Part shown: positions 1 to 11,082 of the stretch, in pieces
Position numbering within the stretch: the first letter of the stretch is position 1
Layout: each line of letters begins with the position of its first letter
From: Triglochin maritima
Taxonomy: Eukaryota > Streptophyta > Magnoliopsida > Alismatales > Juncaginaceae
DNA length: 64,000 nucleotides
Direction of reading: 5' to 3'
Assembly: GCA_963682175.1 (NCBI GenBank)
Contig: OY821775.1
Location: forward strand, 4,340,001-4,404,000
Made by a program: the position numbers and the translations under genes
Notes under the pieces: model-generated
What the model saw: only the letters and a program-made list of their open reading frames with translations
Told to the model about the DNA's origin: nothing
Database searches by the model: none

Positions 1-791
1 ATACCGGAGTCAATTGCCTCCTGTCTCTTCAGAGCAATTTTTTCAGCCATCATTTGTGTTTCTAACTTCTGGTACCCCGCTCGAGACATACGATGGGTAT
101 ACTTGTTAGAAGATCTAATCTTTTGGTTTTTTGCTCGGATGACCTAAAATAAAGTTTATTAGATTGTCACTAAAATCAATAACTAACAAGTTTGTTTTGA
201 AACTCAGTTACTATATTATAAATTAAACTTAGTATACCTCAAACTCCGGGCTATCTCTGGATTTTCTGAATAGCTCTCATTGATTCAGAGTGATAAAGTT
301 ATAGACATCGCATGGATTTCTATCCTGGTAGTCTCCGAATATGTACTTGTTCGTTAAATTTGTTTTGAAATCCCTCCAACGAACTGACATGTATGTCATC
401 CACTTCTTCTTCAACTTGTCAGTGGATTGGAACTCAAAAGATTCCTACAACATGTTAACTTTATATATATCAAAAGTTCAACTAAAACTATAGAAATCTA
501 TAATGGAACCATTACCTGCACATTATCCCATATTGTGTCCTTCAACTTCTCATCTACATCAGCCCAACTGGATAAACAAATGTCAACTTTGGCCCTCGCT
601 AAGCTACCCAGAAAACTTTTCCAATTATCAGACAGCATGCCTAAGGGCTCAAGACGGTCATCAAACTGGATTGGAACTCTACCGTCTCTAGTTCTTCTGC
701 CCACGAATTCTTTCATGAGACAGGGACCTCGTATACTGTATGTCTTCGAACCTTCAGACTCGGAGGAAGTGGGTTTCTTTTTCGGAGCCAT
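1..791 (-). pseudogene. CACTA second ORF (Transposase_24-like), three exons, 3' end outside window
   Basis: Three exons keep frame on the minus strand: 791-516 (start MAPKKKPTSSESEG, donor GTAATG), 444-238 (acceptor TTGTAG, donor GTATAC) and 143-1 (acceptor TTTTAG). The protein has the features of the CACTA accessory protein (PF03004): a tryptophan-centred WADVDEKLKDTIWDNVQ region, KLKKKW then RWRDFKTNLTNKYIFGD, and a basic IRAKNQKIRSSNKYTHRMSR stretch. In the relatives this protein is thought to bind the element ends. An in-frame TGA at 277-279 sits where relatives have a tryptophan, so TGG to TGA is likely and this copy is probably dead. The remainder runs off the left edge. Confidence 0.75.
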
Positions 792-861
792 TATACTATA
801 AAAGATAAATTCAAGTAATTAAATAAGGTAAAGACATGGATTAAATGTCTATTACAATGTG

Positions 862-3757
862 TTACAACAGAAAATTTGCACCTTTACTGTTTTTTTTCCT
901 TAATGGATTTTCAATCCATATACCTTCACCGTGGTCATCTCTAAACATACAAGTCTCAATATTTATTTCTTCATCTACTGAGTTCAACTCATGTGCTTCC
1001 TTAGAGAAAGGTGGTGTCTCTTCATACTCGATCAGACTATCATCTGATACAATATTTTTCTTCCCTTCCAAAATTACTGCCCATTTCTTATCACACGAAT
1101 CAGCCACATAGAAGACTTGTTTCGCTTGGGAAGCTAGAATAAAAGGTTCTCCTTTATACCCTTGTTTTGAAAAATCAATTAAAGTGAAGCCATAGTCATC
1201 CACTCGAACTCCTGTTTTATTATCAGCCCACTTGCATCTAAATATAGGTACTTTGAATTTAACAAAGTCTAGCTCCCATATATCTTCAATTACACCGTAA
1301 TAGGACATGTCGGCGTATACAGGATTCTTGTCTTTAGAACTAGACAAATGCAAAGACTCTGCTATTAAGGTGACGTCACTGTTCTGAACAACACTTTTCG
1401 CATCTTCACAAACTGTGTAGAAAGAATATCCATTGATATCATAACCACTGTAACTTATAACAACAGAATGCGGACCGTAAGCCAGCCACTGTATTGTCTC
1501 AGAAACATCACGCTTGTATGCTAGATTTTTGAACCAAGAGATGAAATTCTTATTGTGACTATTAATTACTTGTTGATCACTCCACAAAGGATTTCTTTCC
1601 TTTAGAAACTTCATGTGTTCATTTAGGTATGGTTGAACTTCATTCGAATTGCACAACACATAAAAATATGTTGTCATTAAGTCATCGCCATTTGGATTTA
1701 ACATTTTCATCCCACGTGTCCCTTTACCATCGGCACGTTTATCATGACGATTCTTCGGAAGTCCAACAGTTTTGGTGTTTGCTAGGTATCCAGTGCAAAA
1801 CTCGATAACCTCCTCAGCTATGTATCCTTCAACAATACTAGCATCTGGTCTTTGACGATTTTTGCAATAACCATTCAACACTTTCATATAACGCTCGAAA
1901 GGATACATCCACCTTAAGAAAACTGGTCCGCACAATTTAACTTCTCTAACCAAATGAATAACAAGATGAATCATAATGTCGAAAAAAGCCGGGGGGAAGA
2001 ACATCTCCAACTGACATAATGTGACCACAATTTCATTCTGTAACTTGTCTAACTGCACAGGATCGACCACTTTACTGCAAATCTTATTGAAAAATGAACA
2101 CAACTTTATTATTGCTTGTCTAACATCTTTCGATAATATGGATCTCAGTGCTACAGGTAACAACTGCTGCATTAAAGTGTGACAATCGTGAGACTTCATC
2201 CCCACAAGTTTCAAATCATTCATAACAACAAGATTACTGATATTTGAAGAATAACCTTGTGGAACCCTTACATCGTGCAAACACTAACAGAGAATTCTTT
2301 TCTCCTTTCTAGACAATGTATAACTAGCTGGAGGTAAGTAATTCCGATCTCCTTTCTTCTCTGGTGCCAACATTGCTCGTATACCAATATCAACAAGATC
2401 AAGTCTTGCATTATATCCATCTTTGGTTTACCAGGTATGTTCAACAGAGTGCCAACAAGACTATCACAAACATTTTTCTCTACGTGCATCACATCAATAC
2501 AATGTCTAACTTCTAAAGTTTTCCAATAAGGGAGATCAAAAAATATTGATCTTTTTTTCCAACTATTTTTGTCGTTTGCTCGTTTGTACGGTTTTCCAAA
2601 TTCACATTCAATGTTCCTTACACGTTCATACACCTTTTCGACGCTGATTTCAACTGGCGGATTCTGAAACTCCTGTTTTCCGTTAAATGCCTTCTTCAAC
2701 CTACGATAAGGATGAGAGTTCGGCAAAAATCTCCGATGACCGAGATAGACAGTCTTTGAACCATTAACTAGTTGCAAAGAACATGTATTTTCCTCGCAAA
2801 TTGGACAAGCTTTATGATCTTTGACTGAATATCCAGACAGATTACCATAAGCTGGAAAGTCATTAATCGTGCAAAATATCATTGCCCGCATTATGAACGA
2901 CTCCTGACGATAAGAATCAAAAACTGACTCTCCGTCATCCCACAATTTCTTTAGGTCATCAATTAAAGGTCTTAAATACACATCGATGTCGTTTCCAGGT
3001 TGTTTCGGACCAGAAATCATTAAGGACAACATGATATATTTGCGTTTCATGCATAACCACGGGGCAGATTGTAAATTACAAGCAGAACGGGCCAAGAACT
3101 GTGAATGCTACTCAAACTACCGAAAGGATTCATTCCGTCAGTACAGAGCCCAAGTCGTACATTCCTCGATTCTTCACCAAACACAGGAAAGTCGACATTT
3201 ATTTTTTTCCACTGAGGTGAATCTGCAGGGTGACGTAGCAACTGATCATTTGGTTTCTCACGATCAGCATGCCATGTCATGTTCTTGGAATCCTCTTTAC
3301 CCGCAAACAAACGTTTAAGCCTTGGTATTATCGGAAGATACCACAAAATCTTAGCAGGATGTCCTTTGATTTTCATCTCATCAGCCTCTTCATTGTGGTT
3401 TGGTCCACTACGTTTCATTTTGTATCTTGAAACATTACACCTGGGACAGGAATGTAAGTTTTCAAACTCACCCCTATACAATATACAATCATTCGGGCAT
3501 GCGTAAGTGTATCTTGAAACATTACACCTGGGACAGGAATGTAAGTGTATCTTCCTATATTCCATTCCCATAGGGCACAACACTTTCTTTGCATCATAAG
3601 TTATATCTGGCAACTCATTATCATCTGGAAGCATCTCTTTCACTAACTTCAACATTGATGTGAAACTCACATCGGACCAACCATTTCCAGCTTTTAAATT
3701 GTACAACTTCAACACCGCTGACAATCTAGTGAATTTGGTACAATTCTTATACAACGG
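862..3757 (-). pseudogene. CACTA tnp2-type transposase, main part, broken
   Basis: Reading down the minus strand: 3754-3047 begins with YKNCTKFTRLSAVLKLYNLK and a Cys-rich segment, followed by the tnp2 core (WKKINVDFPVF; LCTDGMNPFG). The core continues in another frame at 3095-2268 (DDGESVFDSY; YSVKDHKACPICEENT; VRHCIDVMHVEKNVCDSLVG). Then 2280-862 holds DUF4218 (LPVALRSIL to FPPAFFDIMIHLVIHLVREV) and DUF4216 (FYTVCEDAKSV to KGEPFILASQAKQVFYV). Lesions: a one-base shift near 3055-3065 in a C run, another near 2428, and an in-frame TAG close to 2290 (LC-stop-CLHDV). An 87-bp spaced direct duplication (3421-3458 and 3508-3545) repeats LHSCPRCNVSRY. The frame joins the 11078-11457 exon once the LTR element is removed. 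Family role: DDE-type transposase. This copy cannot make a whole enzyme. Confidence 0.85.
3753..3757. repeat. Target site duplication AACGG, left copy
   Basis: AACGG immediately precedes TGATGCATTG of the 5' LTR and recurs just after the 3' LTR. The 5-bp length fits LTR retrotransposon integration. Confidence 0.92.
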
Positions 3758-4934
3758 TGATGCATTGCATACATTGCATCATATGTCTTTCATTTAGATT
3801 ACTTTTATATCAATAAATGCTACTAAGGTATGTGTTTAGTCGTATTTACAGAATACAGGGACCTGGATGCAAATTACCCACATTCCGAGCATAAACGCGT
3901 GCAAAAGATTCATTTCTATCATAAAGACCGAGTTCAAGTTTATCGGGTTTCAAATAGAAATGCATCCAAGCATAAAAGCATTCAAGGAGCTAATTACAAA
4001 AAGGTCAAGGACTTAATTGCAAAATGCCAAGGACCTAATTGCAAAATAAAAGGACCAAATTATTGTGTGGAGAAAGTCAAAAGAAAAATCAAATATAAAT
4101 CTCCAACAATGGAAGGAATTAATCCGGAGCTCAAGACAATGGAAAGAAATCATCCAGACGCGCAAATAAAGATCAAATCATGCCATAAACGCACCGCAGA
4201 AATCCGGACCCGATCCCATCAACCTGGGCGGCGAATTAGCCGCACCTCCCATGCATTGTGCGGCGATTTCGCCGCACCAGGGGTGATCTGTGTGCCCTAT
4301 TTTCGTCCAGTGTCGGGTCGACGCGTGTACTATCCTTTTATGTATTGGTATCCCCTGTATCGGCTATAAATAGCCCTGTAGGACGAATGTAACACATCTT
4401 TGAACCTTTGGTCTTGGATCATTAGTAATAAATTTCTGTTTTATTTTGTTTTGTCTCTATTTTCTTTTAATGTCTCTAGGATCCCTTCTTCTTCCTCCCT
4501 CCATGAGTTTCTAACTCTTTCCAAAGGGTGGAGGTGATGGAATTAGGGTTAGAGAATGATGAATGCATGTTATTATTTTAAGTTCATGATTAGTGTATTT
4601 TGATTACTTGAGTTTATGTTAAGTCATTTATCTTGTAATGCTTCATAACTAACATGATTTATAATAAGTTTCAGTAATTCTCTACTCTAAACCTAAATCT
4701 AAACCTCCACCCCACGGATTTCTCTCTTTGTTCTTGTTTTAATTTTAATTGCTTTTGTTTCGTACTTTAGTTAATTAAACCAAAAACTCCAAAAACCCTA
4801 ATTGATTTTTCTCTACTTCTTCCCCTCAATCGAAATAACAAAAATAACGAAATCTCTCCCTCCTTGTGTTCGACCCGTACTTGCCACGTCTTCATAGACG
4901 CCGTGCACTTGCGGTATAAATTTAATTCACATCA
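3758..4934 (+). repeat. 5' LTR of the gag-protease element
   Basis: 1177 bp, same length as the 3' LTR, begins TGATGCATTG and ends TTCACATCA (5-bp terminal inverted repeat TGATG/CATCA). It holds a TATA box at 4365-4372 and a polyadenylation-type AATAAA at 4427-4432. Two GCGGCGA...TCGCCGC inverted repeats lie at about 4228-4277. A 179-codon open frame across the LTR (3830-4369) exists in both LTRs, only because they are copies; I do not regard it as a gene. Confidence 0.95.
4365..4372 (+). promoter_or_regulatory. LTR TATA box
   Basis: TATAAATA in the context GGCTATAAATAGCC, about 55 bp upstream of an AATAAA signal, fits the U3/R border. The 3' LTR copy is at 10508-10515. Confidence 0.75.
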
Positions 4935-4940
4935 AGTTTT

Positions 4941-4958
4941 TGGCGTCGTTGCCGGGGA
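4941..4958 (+). other. Primer binding site, tRNA-Asp type
   Basis: TGGCGTCGTTGCCGGGGA begins 6 bp after the 5' LTR. It is the complement of the plant tRNA-Asp 3' end with one mismatch (GCGTC for GCGCC). This primer site is typical of Athila-like gypsy elements. Confidence 0.88.
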
Positions 4959-6354
4959 GGCGACGCAGATTTTTGTGTTTTTGTATTTTCGATTTTATCC
5001 TGTCTACCTTGTGCGCGATCTAAGTATTTGAATTTGTGTAGCAGGAGACAACAGAGCGCGCGGCGAAATCCGGGAGCGTTCTGAGACACTTGGGCGGCGG
5101 AATCGCCGCATCTACAAGGTGACTTGCGGCGGAATCGCCGCACCAGTGTGGGGTCTGGTCTTCAAATTTCTGGGGCATCGTCGACATCTCTGGGTGGTCG
5201 CATTAAGCTACTGGAATCTCCGAGAGCGGGCGGCGAACCCGACTGAGCATTGCGGAGGTAACTTTTCTTGCCTTTCTCGTAAAATCTGAATAGTTGAAAA
5301 GTTTCCTTTCGTAGAATTGCACGTGTTAGGGTTACAATTCCATAATTGGCAATAATTCAACTCTGACCTAAAATTGGCAAAATTAGAAAGACCTTAGTGC
5401 ATGCATCATATAATGTTTTGCTTGCATTATTCTTGCTAAATTCTTGCAAATTAATACTTGTTGAAGATTGCTGGAGGCAAGGTACGTATCGAGGTTTTTA
5501 TCGATTGCATTAGAGCATATAATTTAGTTGCATACAACCTTGCAATTGCCCCCATTAAAAAGACCATTGTTTGACTATCTTTGCTAGATTTAAGTTAAAC
5601 TATCTTAAGGGCAACTCCGTAGGAAAAGATACGGTGGGGATTTCATCACCCTCCCGTAGCCCACAAACCACAATCCTGAAGTGTCGCCTAAGCCTAAAAT
5701 TTAAAATCAATTAGACATTGGCCCCTAAGGACTCGGACTCAATTAAGGAGGAGATTGGTTTGACTTGCTATGACCTGAAGCTAATTGAATTCAATTTGGT
5801 GTCTAGAAAGTGTTTTTGTGTCGACGAAAGTCTTCCAAGCGACGTGGTTGTCTAATTGGCACCGACTCTGTCGGAAGCGCCCCCACTAGCTATACACTAA
5901 CTGGCCAACTTGGTTTGATTGGTGAGGGAGGTGAATCAAGCAAATCAATTCGACTCAACCAGTTAGGAGTCGTCTAGATCTAAGTGACACTAGGTCTAGG
6001 ATTGTTTTGACCGTGCTTGTTCAGGAAATTTCTGACCAACCCTAATTTTTATCCTTTAGAGTTAAGTTTCCCTTCTCGTCTGAGTCTTCTTTCCCTTCTC
6101 ATCCTTACCTTTATATTGTTTGTTTCCTTTAAAAAAAAAAATTCAAAAATTCAAAAATTCAAAAAAAAAAAGAGTAATTGATTCTTGGAATTGAATTTGA
6201 AATTTAAATTTCGAATTCAAATTCAAAAATTAATTCAAACCGGTGCACTCAGATTTGGGTGCGGGATTTAAGCAATCGACTCTCACGAGTTCATCTGGAT
6301 TCCAGTCTAGAGCTTAACCCCAACCCATCTGTTGCACCACCTCACCCGGATCTA
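4959..6354 (+). other. Untranslated leader of the gag-protease element
   Basis: About 1.4 kb without a convincing gene. It holds two near-perfect hairpins of the type GCGGCGGAATCGCCGC (about 5091-5145) that echo the hairpins in the LTR, an A-rich stretch with repeated AAATTC units (6129-6240), and many stops. An extension of the gag frame reaches back to a GTG at 6259 but has no ATG before 6355. Confidence 0.6.
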
Positions 6355-8787
6355 ATGGGTGAGAACGTAGTGGACCCGCCTGTTGCGCAACCTATAACTT
6401 TGAGGGATCGGTGCTACCCAACGATGGCTGCTCAGCCATCGTGCATCGTCATGCCCACCATACCGGGTCGCGACTTCGAACTTAAGGCACAATACATGAG
6501 TATGCTGCCTAAGTTCACCTCTAGGGAAGATCCATATCTCTTCCTTAGAGAATTTGAGGAAATCTGCTCTCTTATGCAATACCAGCATATCCCTGAAGAG
6601 GCAGTGCGTCTGAAATTCGTGCCTCTAGCACTGAAAGACGACGCTAAGAAATGGCTATATAGTCTAGCCGAAAGATCTATTAGAAGTTGGGCCGAATTTG
6701 TTCAAGTTTTCTTAAAAAAATATTTCCCCAACCATAAGACTATGAAGATTAGGAATGAAATTGTTGCATTCGTTCAGTCTGAGAGCGAGCCGTTCTATTC
6801 CTATCTTGAGAGATTTAAGAGTGTCTTGACCCAATGCCCTCATCACGGAATACCGAAGTGGCAATTATGCCAAATTATTTATGAGGGATTGACACCCACA
6901 TCTAGAGTTATGCTAGAATCTGTGAGCCAAGGGAATTTCATGTCCAAAAATGAAAATGATGCCTGGACTTTTCTTGAGGATTTAGCTGAAAATAGTATGC
7001 AATGGGACAATGCTAGAACACCCATCAACCCGAGTATTGGATCTAGGATAGCGAGTCAACCCCGACCAGGTGTCTTAGCTGTAGACTCCAACATAGCGGC
7101 TGAGGCAAAACTAGCTACCCTAATGCGTAGAATGGAAAGTCTAGAGCTACAAAATCAATCCCGAATGAATCAACCCTTGTCTATCCCTTGCTCTAGATGT
7201 GGTCAGACTGGTCATTTAATGGAGGACTGTGTGGACCTGGAACATGTTAATGTCACATTTAACAATTCTAGAAATGATCCTTACGCATCAACCTATAACC
7301 CAGGTTGGCGTAATCATCCCAATTTTTCGTGGACCCAACAAGGACAACCTCCTAGACAACAACAAACCCCATATAACCAAAATAATACATCATCTGGGGG
7401 TAATAACAATGGAAATCATGAGGTTAGGTTGACAAAATTAGAAACTTTAATGACAACTTTTATACAAACAACCAACCAATCATTCCAAAGGCTAGAGACA
7501 CAGGTCAGCCAATTAGCACAGATAATAGGTGAAAGAGAAAAAGGCCAATTTCCAAGTCAACCTGAGGTGAACCCAAGAACTAATAATCAATATCAATCTT
7601 ATCAACCACCTTCAGGAAATAACAACCCTAGACCGGTTCAAATGGTTAATGAGGAAGGACCGTTCCAACAAATCAATGCTGTAGTATCATTACGGTCCGG
7701 AAGACAAATTGACAATAATGTGGTAAACCCTAGAATGACTAATCAATCTAGCCATCAAGCACCCACATATGACTTGACCATTGAACCCGACGTCCAAATT
7801 GAAAAACCCAATCCACCTACCCAACCTGAACCTGTAGCTCAACCTGAACCTGAGCGAGTCTATGTGCCTAAAGCCCCATTTCCCAATAGACTCAAAAAGA
7901 ACTCTAATGCACAAATAGAGAAAATCTTGGAAGTATTTAAGCAAGTTAAGGTAAACATTCCACTCTTAGACATGATTCAACAAATACCTGCTTATGCTAA
8001 ATTCTTAAAAGATTTGTGCACTAAGAAGAGAAAAACGAATGTACCAAAGAAGGCATTCTTAACTGCAAACATATGCTCAATTCTTTCCAACACATCTCCT
8101 ATAAAATATAAGGACCCGGGGTGTCCCACAATTTCATGTTCAATAGGAGATACGTTTATCAATAAAGCCCTTCTAGACCTTGGTGCAAGCGTTAACTTGC
8201 TCCCATTTTCTGTCTACGAGCAACTCAACCTTGGTCCACTGAAACCCTCTAGGACAACCCTCCAATTCGCTGATTGTTCTGTTAAGAAACCGAGAGGTAT
8301 AGTAGAGGACGTTTTGATTAAGGTTGGTGACTTCATTTATCCAGTGGATTTTGTCGTACTTGATACTGAACCTATTGTAAATCCTAATCGACAAATCCCT
8401 GTAATTCTAGGTAGACCCTTTTTAGCCACTTCGGAAGCATTAATAAACTGTCGAAATGGGCTCATGCAATTATCTTTCGGGAACTTAAAAGCAGAATTTA
8501 ATATCTTCCATTTTGATAATGAGCCAGAAATAATATGCAACCCAAGTGATGTTGTGATGAGAGCACGTATTTATCAAATTTCTGAAACAAATAAATCATC
8601 ACAAAAGAAAAAAGGAAGTAAGAAAAAGGGGAGTGATTCATTTACTCAACCACCATCACTCGAGCAAATAAGCGAACCAATTCAAGTGAGAAGAGTGGAA
8701 TCTTTTCCTCAAGTCAACATGGGGAACAATTCAACTGGATACATGCACCAACATGGTGTCATTCAATCCAGTTCTGATTACGGTTGA
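6355..8787 (+). CDS. Gag-protease polyprotein of LTR retrotransposon
   Basis: An 810-residue frame if it starts at ATG 6355; the frame is open to a GTG at 6259 but plants would use the ATG. Order of parts: a retrotransposon gag (capsid) domain at about residues 45-240, with LPKFTSREDPYLFLREFEEIC and WAEFVQVFLKKYFP; a CCHC zinc knuckle C-X2-C-X4-H-X4-C at about 279-292; a Gln/Asn-rich linker; and a retropepsin-like domain with DLGAS at about 608-612 and VILGRPFL near 690. The active-site motif reads DLGA, not the usual DTGA or DSGA. The C-terminus is Lys-rich (KKKGSKKKGS). The product would form particles and mature Gag. The ORF stops before any reverse transcriptase, so the element depends on enzymes supplied in trans. 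Confidence 0.88.
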   Translation: MGENVVDPPVAQPITLRDRCYPTMAAQPSCIVMPTIPGRDFELKAQYMSMLPKFTSREDPYLFLREFEEICSLMQYQHIPEEAVRLKFVPLALKDDAKKWLYSLAERSIRSWAEFVQVFLKKYFPNHKTMKIRNEIVAFVQSESEPFYSYLERFKSVLTQCPHHGIPKWQLCQIIYEGLTPTSRVMLESVSQGNFMSKNENDAWTFLEDLAENSMQWDNARTPINPSIGSRIASQPRPGVLAVDSNIAAEAKLATLMRRMESLELQNQSRMNQPLSIPCSRCGQTGHLMEDCVDLEHVNVTFNNSRNDPYASTYNPGWRNHPNFSWTQQGQPPRQQQTPYNQNNTSSGGNNNGNHEVRLTKLETLMTTFIQTTNQSFQRLETQVSQLAQIIGEREKGQFPSQPEVNPRTNNQYQSYQPPSGNNNPRPVQMVNEEGPFQQINAVVSLRSGRQIDNNVVNPRMTNQSSHQAPTYDLTIEPDVQIEKPNPPTQPEPVAQPEPERVYVPKAPFPNRLKKNSNAQIEKILEVFKQVKVNIPLLDMIQQIPAYAKFLKDLCTKKRKTNVPKKAFLTANICSILSNTSPIKYKDPGCPTISCSIGDTFINKALLDLGASVNLLPFSVYEQLNLGPLKPSRTTLQFADCSVKKPRGIVEDVLIKVGDFIYPVDFVVLDTEPIVNPNRQIPVILGRPFLATSEALINCRNGLMQLSFGNLKAEFNIFHFDNEPEIICNPSDVVMRARIYQISETNKSSQKKKGSKKKGSDSFTQPPSLEQISEPIQVRRVESFPQVNMGNNSTGYMHQHGVIQSSSDYG

Positions 8788-9900
8788 CTCTGAGCAAATT
8801 CAACCCCTCTACCGCAAGCCGACTCAGGTAATAAGTGCATTTATTTTATCTATGCATACATTGAGGACAATGCATGATTTAGGTGTGGGGGGGTGTTTAT
8901 CTATGTATATATCTATTTGTTTGTTTTCTTCTTTAAAAAAAAAAAAAAAAACAATGTTTCATGACATAGCTTAAGATTGAACTACCAAAACCCGAGTACA
9001 AATTGCATTGAGTTTTTGTTCCTTATTATATAGTTCTGCTTGTAGAAATTGTGACATAAATCTAAGTTCCAAAGAAATAACACATTGCCCTGTAAGACAT
9101 GTATGCACTTAAATTGGATGAATCAAATCCTTGAAGTGGTTGATAAAAAGCAGAGGTTGAGGAAAATACACCGGGAAGTGTGGACTTCTAATAGCAATTA
9201 AGCCTTGAGGAAAATAAAAGTAAAAATAAAGGAATAAAGTGAGGAAAGCACATTTTGCAAAATGATTACAAAAGCCCAAGCCTTTGAGTCACTGGTCCGT
9301 AGGGGTATCTTGAAACCCGGTAACTTGAGTCTGCCAGCTCGGGATTATCGACCAAACTCGCTACACGAATGCAAAAAGGGTATAAGTGTTAAAAAGAAAA
9401 GCAAATGTGTTGAATCACGGAAAAAGGAAAAATAAATAAATACTTTAAGATACTCAAGGCCCAAAGCTAAAAGAATGATCTATGCCATGGTTGATCCAAA
9501 TGATACTTCACCACCAGAGGAGGCGTGCAAAATAATTTAAGTAATAACATGTTTAGAAGGGTTAGTAGTGTGAATGTTGGAGGAATAAAGACCAAGTCAT
9601 ATTTTTAATGAGTTAGATTTATATAATGAGCATGCAAAAATTCTTAGTGAGATGTATAAAGTTGAGGTAGGGATATTGAGAGCTATTAATGAAATGTTGA
9701 TTCAGGATTTTGTGGGTATATCCGCTGAAAACCCTCAGGAGACAACACTCCTCCTCCTTGGCAACAAAGAGGTTTAACGGCTTGTTGCACATGCTAAGTG
9801 CAACCGTGATTCCTACGAAAGTGAGTTAGGATTTCCCTGTTTTCATTTCTTTTATATTCTGTTTTGCTAGGGACTAGCAAAATCTAGGTGTGGGGGTATT
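8788..9900 (+). other. pol-less 3' region with two polypurine tracts
   Basis: There is no reverse transcriptase, RNase H or integrase coding in any frame. At 8861-8895 the sequence TTGAGGACAATGCATGATTT then AGGTGTGGGGGGGTG resembles the conserved post-integrase segment of Athila-like elements, suggesting that pol was lost between gag-protease and this point. A second G-rich tract (AGGTGTGGGGGTATT, 9886-9900) abuts the 3' LTR and is the likely plus-strand primer. Confidence 0.65.
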
Positions 9901-11077
9901 TGATGCATTGCATACATTGCATCATATGTCTTTCATTTAGATTACTTTTATATCAATAAATGCTACTAAGGTATGTGTTTAGTCGTATTTACAGAATACA
10001 GGGACCTGGATGCAAATTACCCACATTCCGAGCATAAACGCGTGCAAAAGATTCATTTCTATCATAAAGACCGAGTTCAAGTTTATCGGGTTTCAAATAG
10101 AAATGCATCCAAGCATAAAAGCATTCAAGGAGCTAATTACAAAAAGGTCAAGGACTTAATTGCAAAATGCCAAGGACCTAATTGCAAAATAAAAGGACCA
10201 AGTTATTGTGTGGAGAAAGTCAAAAGAAAAATCAAATATAAATCTCCAACAATGGAAGGAATTAATCCGGAGCTCAAGACAATGGAAAGAAATCATCCAG
10301 ACGCGCAAATAAAGATCAAATCATGCCATAAACGCACCGCAGAAATCCGGACCCGATCCCATCAACCTGGGCGGCGAATTAGCCGCACCTCCCATGCATT
10401 GTGCGGCGATTTCGCCGCACCAGGGGTGATCTGTGTGCCCTATTTTCGTCCAGTGTCGGGTCGACGCGTGTACTATCCTTTTATGTATTGGTATCCCCTG
10501 TATCGGCTATAAATAGCCCTGTAGGACGAATGTAACACATCTTTGAACCTTTGGTCTTGGATCATTAGTAATAAATTTCTGTTTTATTTTGTTTTGTCTC
10601 TCTTTTCTTTTAATGTCTCTAGGATCCCTTCTTCTTCCTCCCTCCATGAGTTTCTAACTCTTTCCAAAGGGTGGAGGTGATGGAATTAGGGTTAGAGAAT
10701 GATGAATGCATGTTATTATTTTAAGTTCATGATTAGTGTATTTTGATTACTTGAGTTTATGTTAAGTCATTTATCTTGTAATGCTTCATAACTAACATGA
10801 TTTATAATAAGTTTCAGTAATTCTCTACTTTAAACCTAAATCTAAACCTCCACCCCACGGATTTCTCTCTTTGTTCTTGTTTTAATTTTAATTGCTTTTG
10901 TTTCGTACTTTAGTTAATTAAACCAAAAACTCCAAAAACCCTAATTGATTTTTCTCTACTTCTTCCCCTCAATCGAAATAACAAAAATAACGAAATCTCT
11001 CCCTCCTTGTGTTCGACCCGTACTTGCCACGTCTTCATAGACGCCGTGCACTTGCGGTATAAATTTAATTCACATCA
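9901..11077 (+). repeat. 3' LTR of the gag-protease element
   Basis: 1177 bp, colinear with the 5' LTR. I find three differences: A/G in the GGACCAAATT segment, A/C in GTCTCTATTTTC, and C/T in CTCTACTCTAAAC. TATA box at 10508-10515. Ends CACATCA and is followed by AACGG. Confidence 0.95.
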
Positions 11078-11082
11078 AACGG
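11078..11082. repeat. Target site duplication AACGG, right copy
   Basis: AACGG directly follows the 3' LTR end CACATCA. It restores the CACTA transposase codons EKPL when joined to the left flank. Confidence 0.92.

Larger units (their letters stand above)
3758..11077 (+). mobile_element. Gag-protease-only gypsy-type LTR retrotransposon (Athila/Tat-like, non-autonomous)
   Basis: Two 1177-bp direct repeats (TGATG...CATCA) flank a 4966-bp internal region; the whole is bounded by AACGG target duplications (3753-3757 and 11078-11082). Next to the 5' LTR is a tRNA-Asp type primer site, and next to the 3' LTR a GTGTGGGGG tract. The only gene is a gag-protease ORF; no reverse transcriptase, RNase H or integrase is seen in any frame. 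This matches the gag-only LTR elements described in plants, which need enzymes from relatives. The LTRs differ at three positions by my comparison, so the insertion is recent. It is inserted antisense to the CACTA transposase exon. Confidence 0.92.

Noticed and set aside
3830..4369. 179-codon open frame, repeated at 9973-10512
   Set aside because: It lies wholly inside the LTR, crosses the TATA region, and appears twice only because the LTRs are copies; no family resemblance.
6259..6354. Extension of the gag frame to a GTG at 6259
   Set aside because: Plant nuclear mRNAs rarely start at GTG, and the ATG at 6355 precedes all conserved gag sequence.
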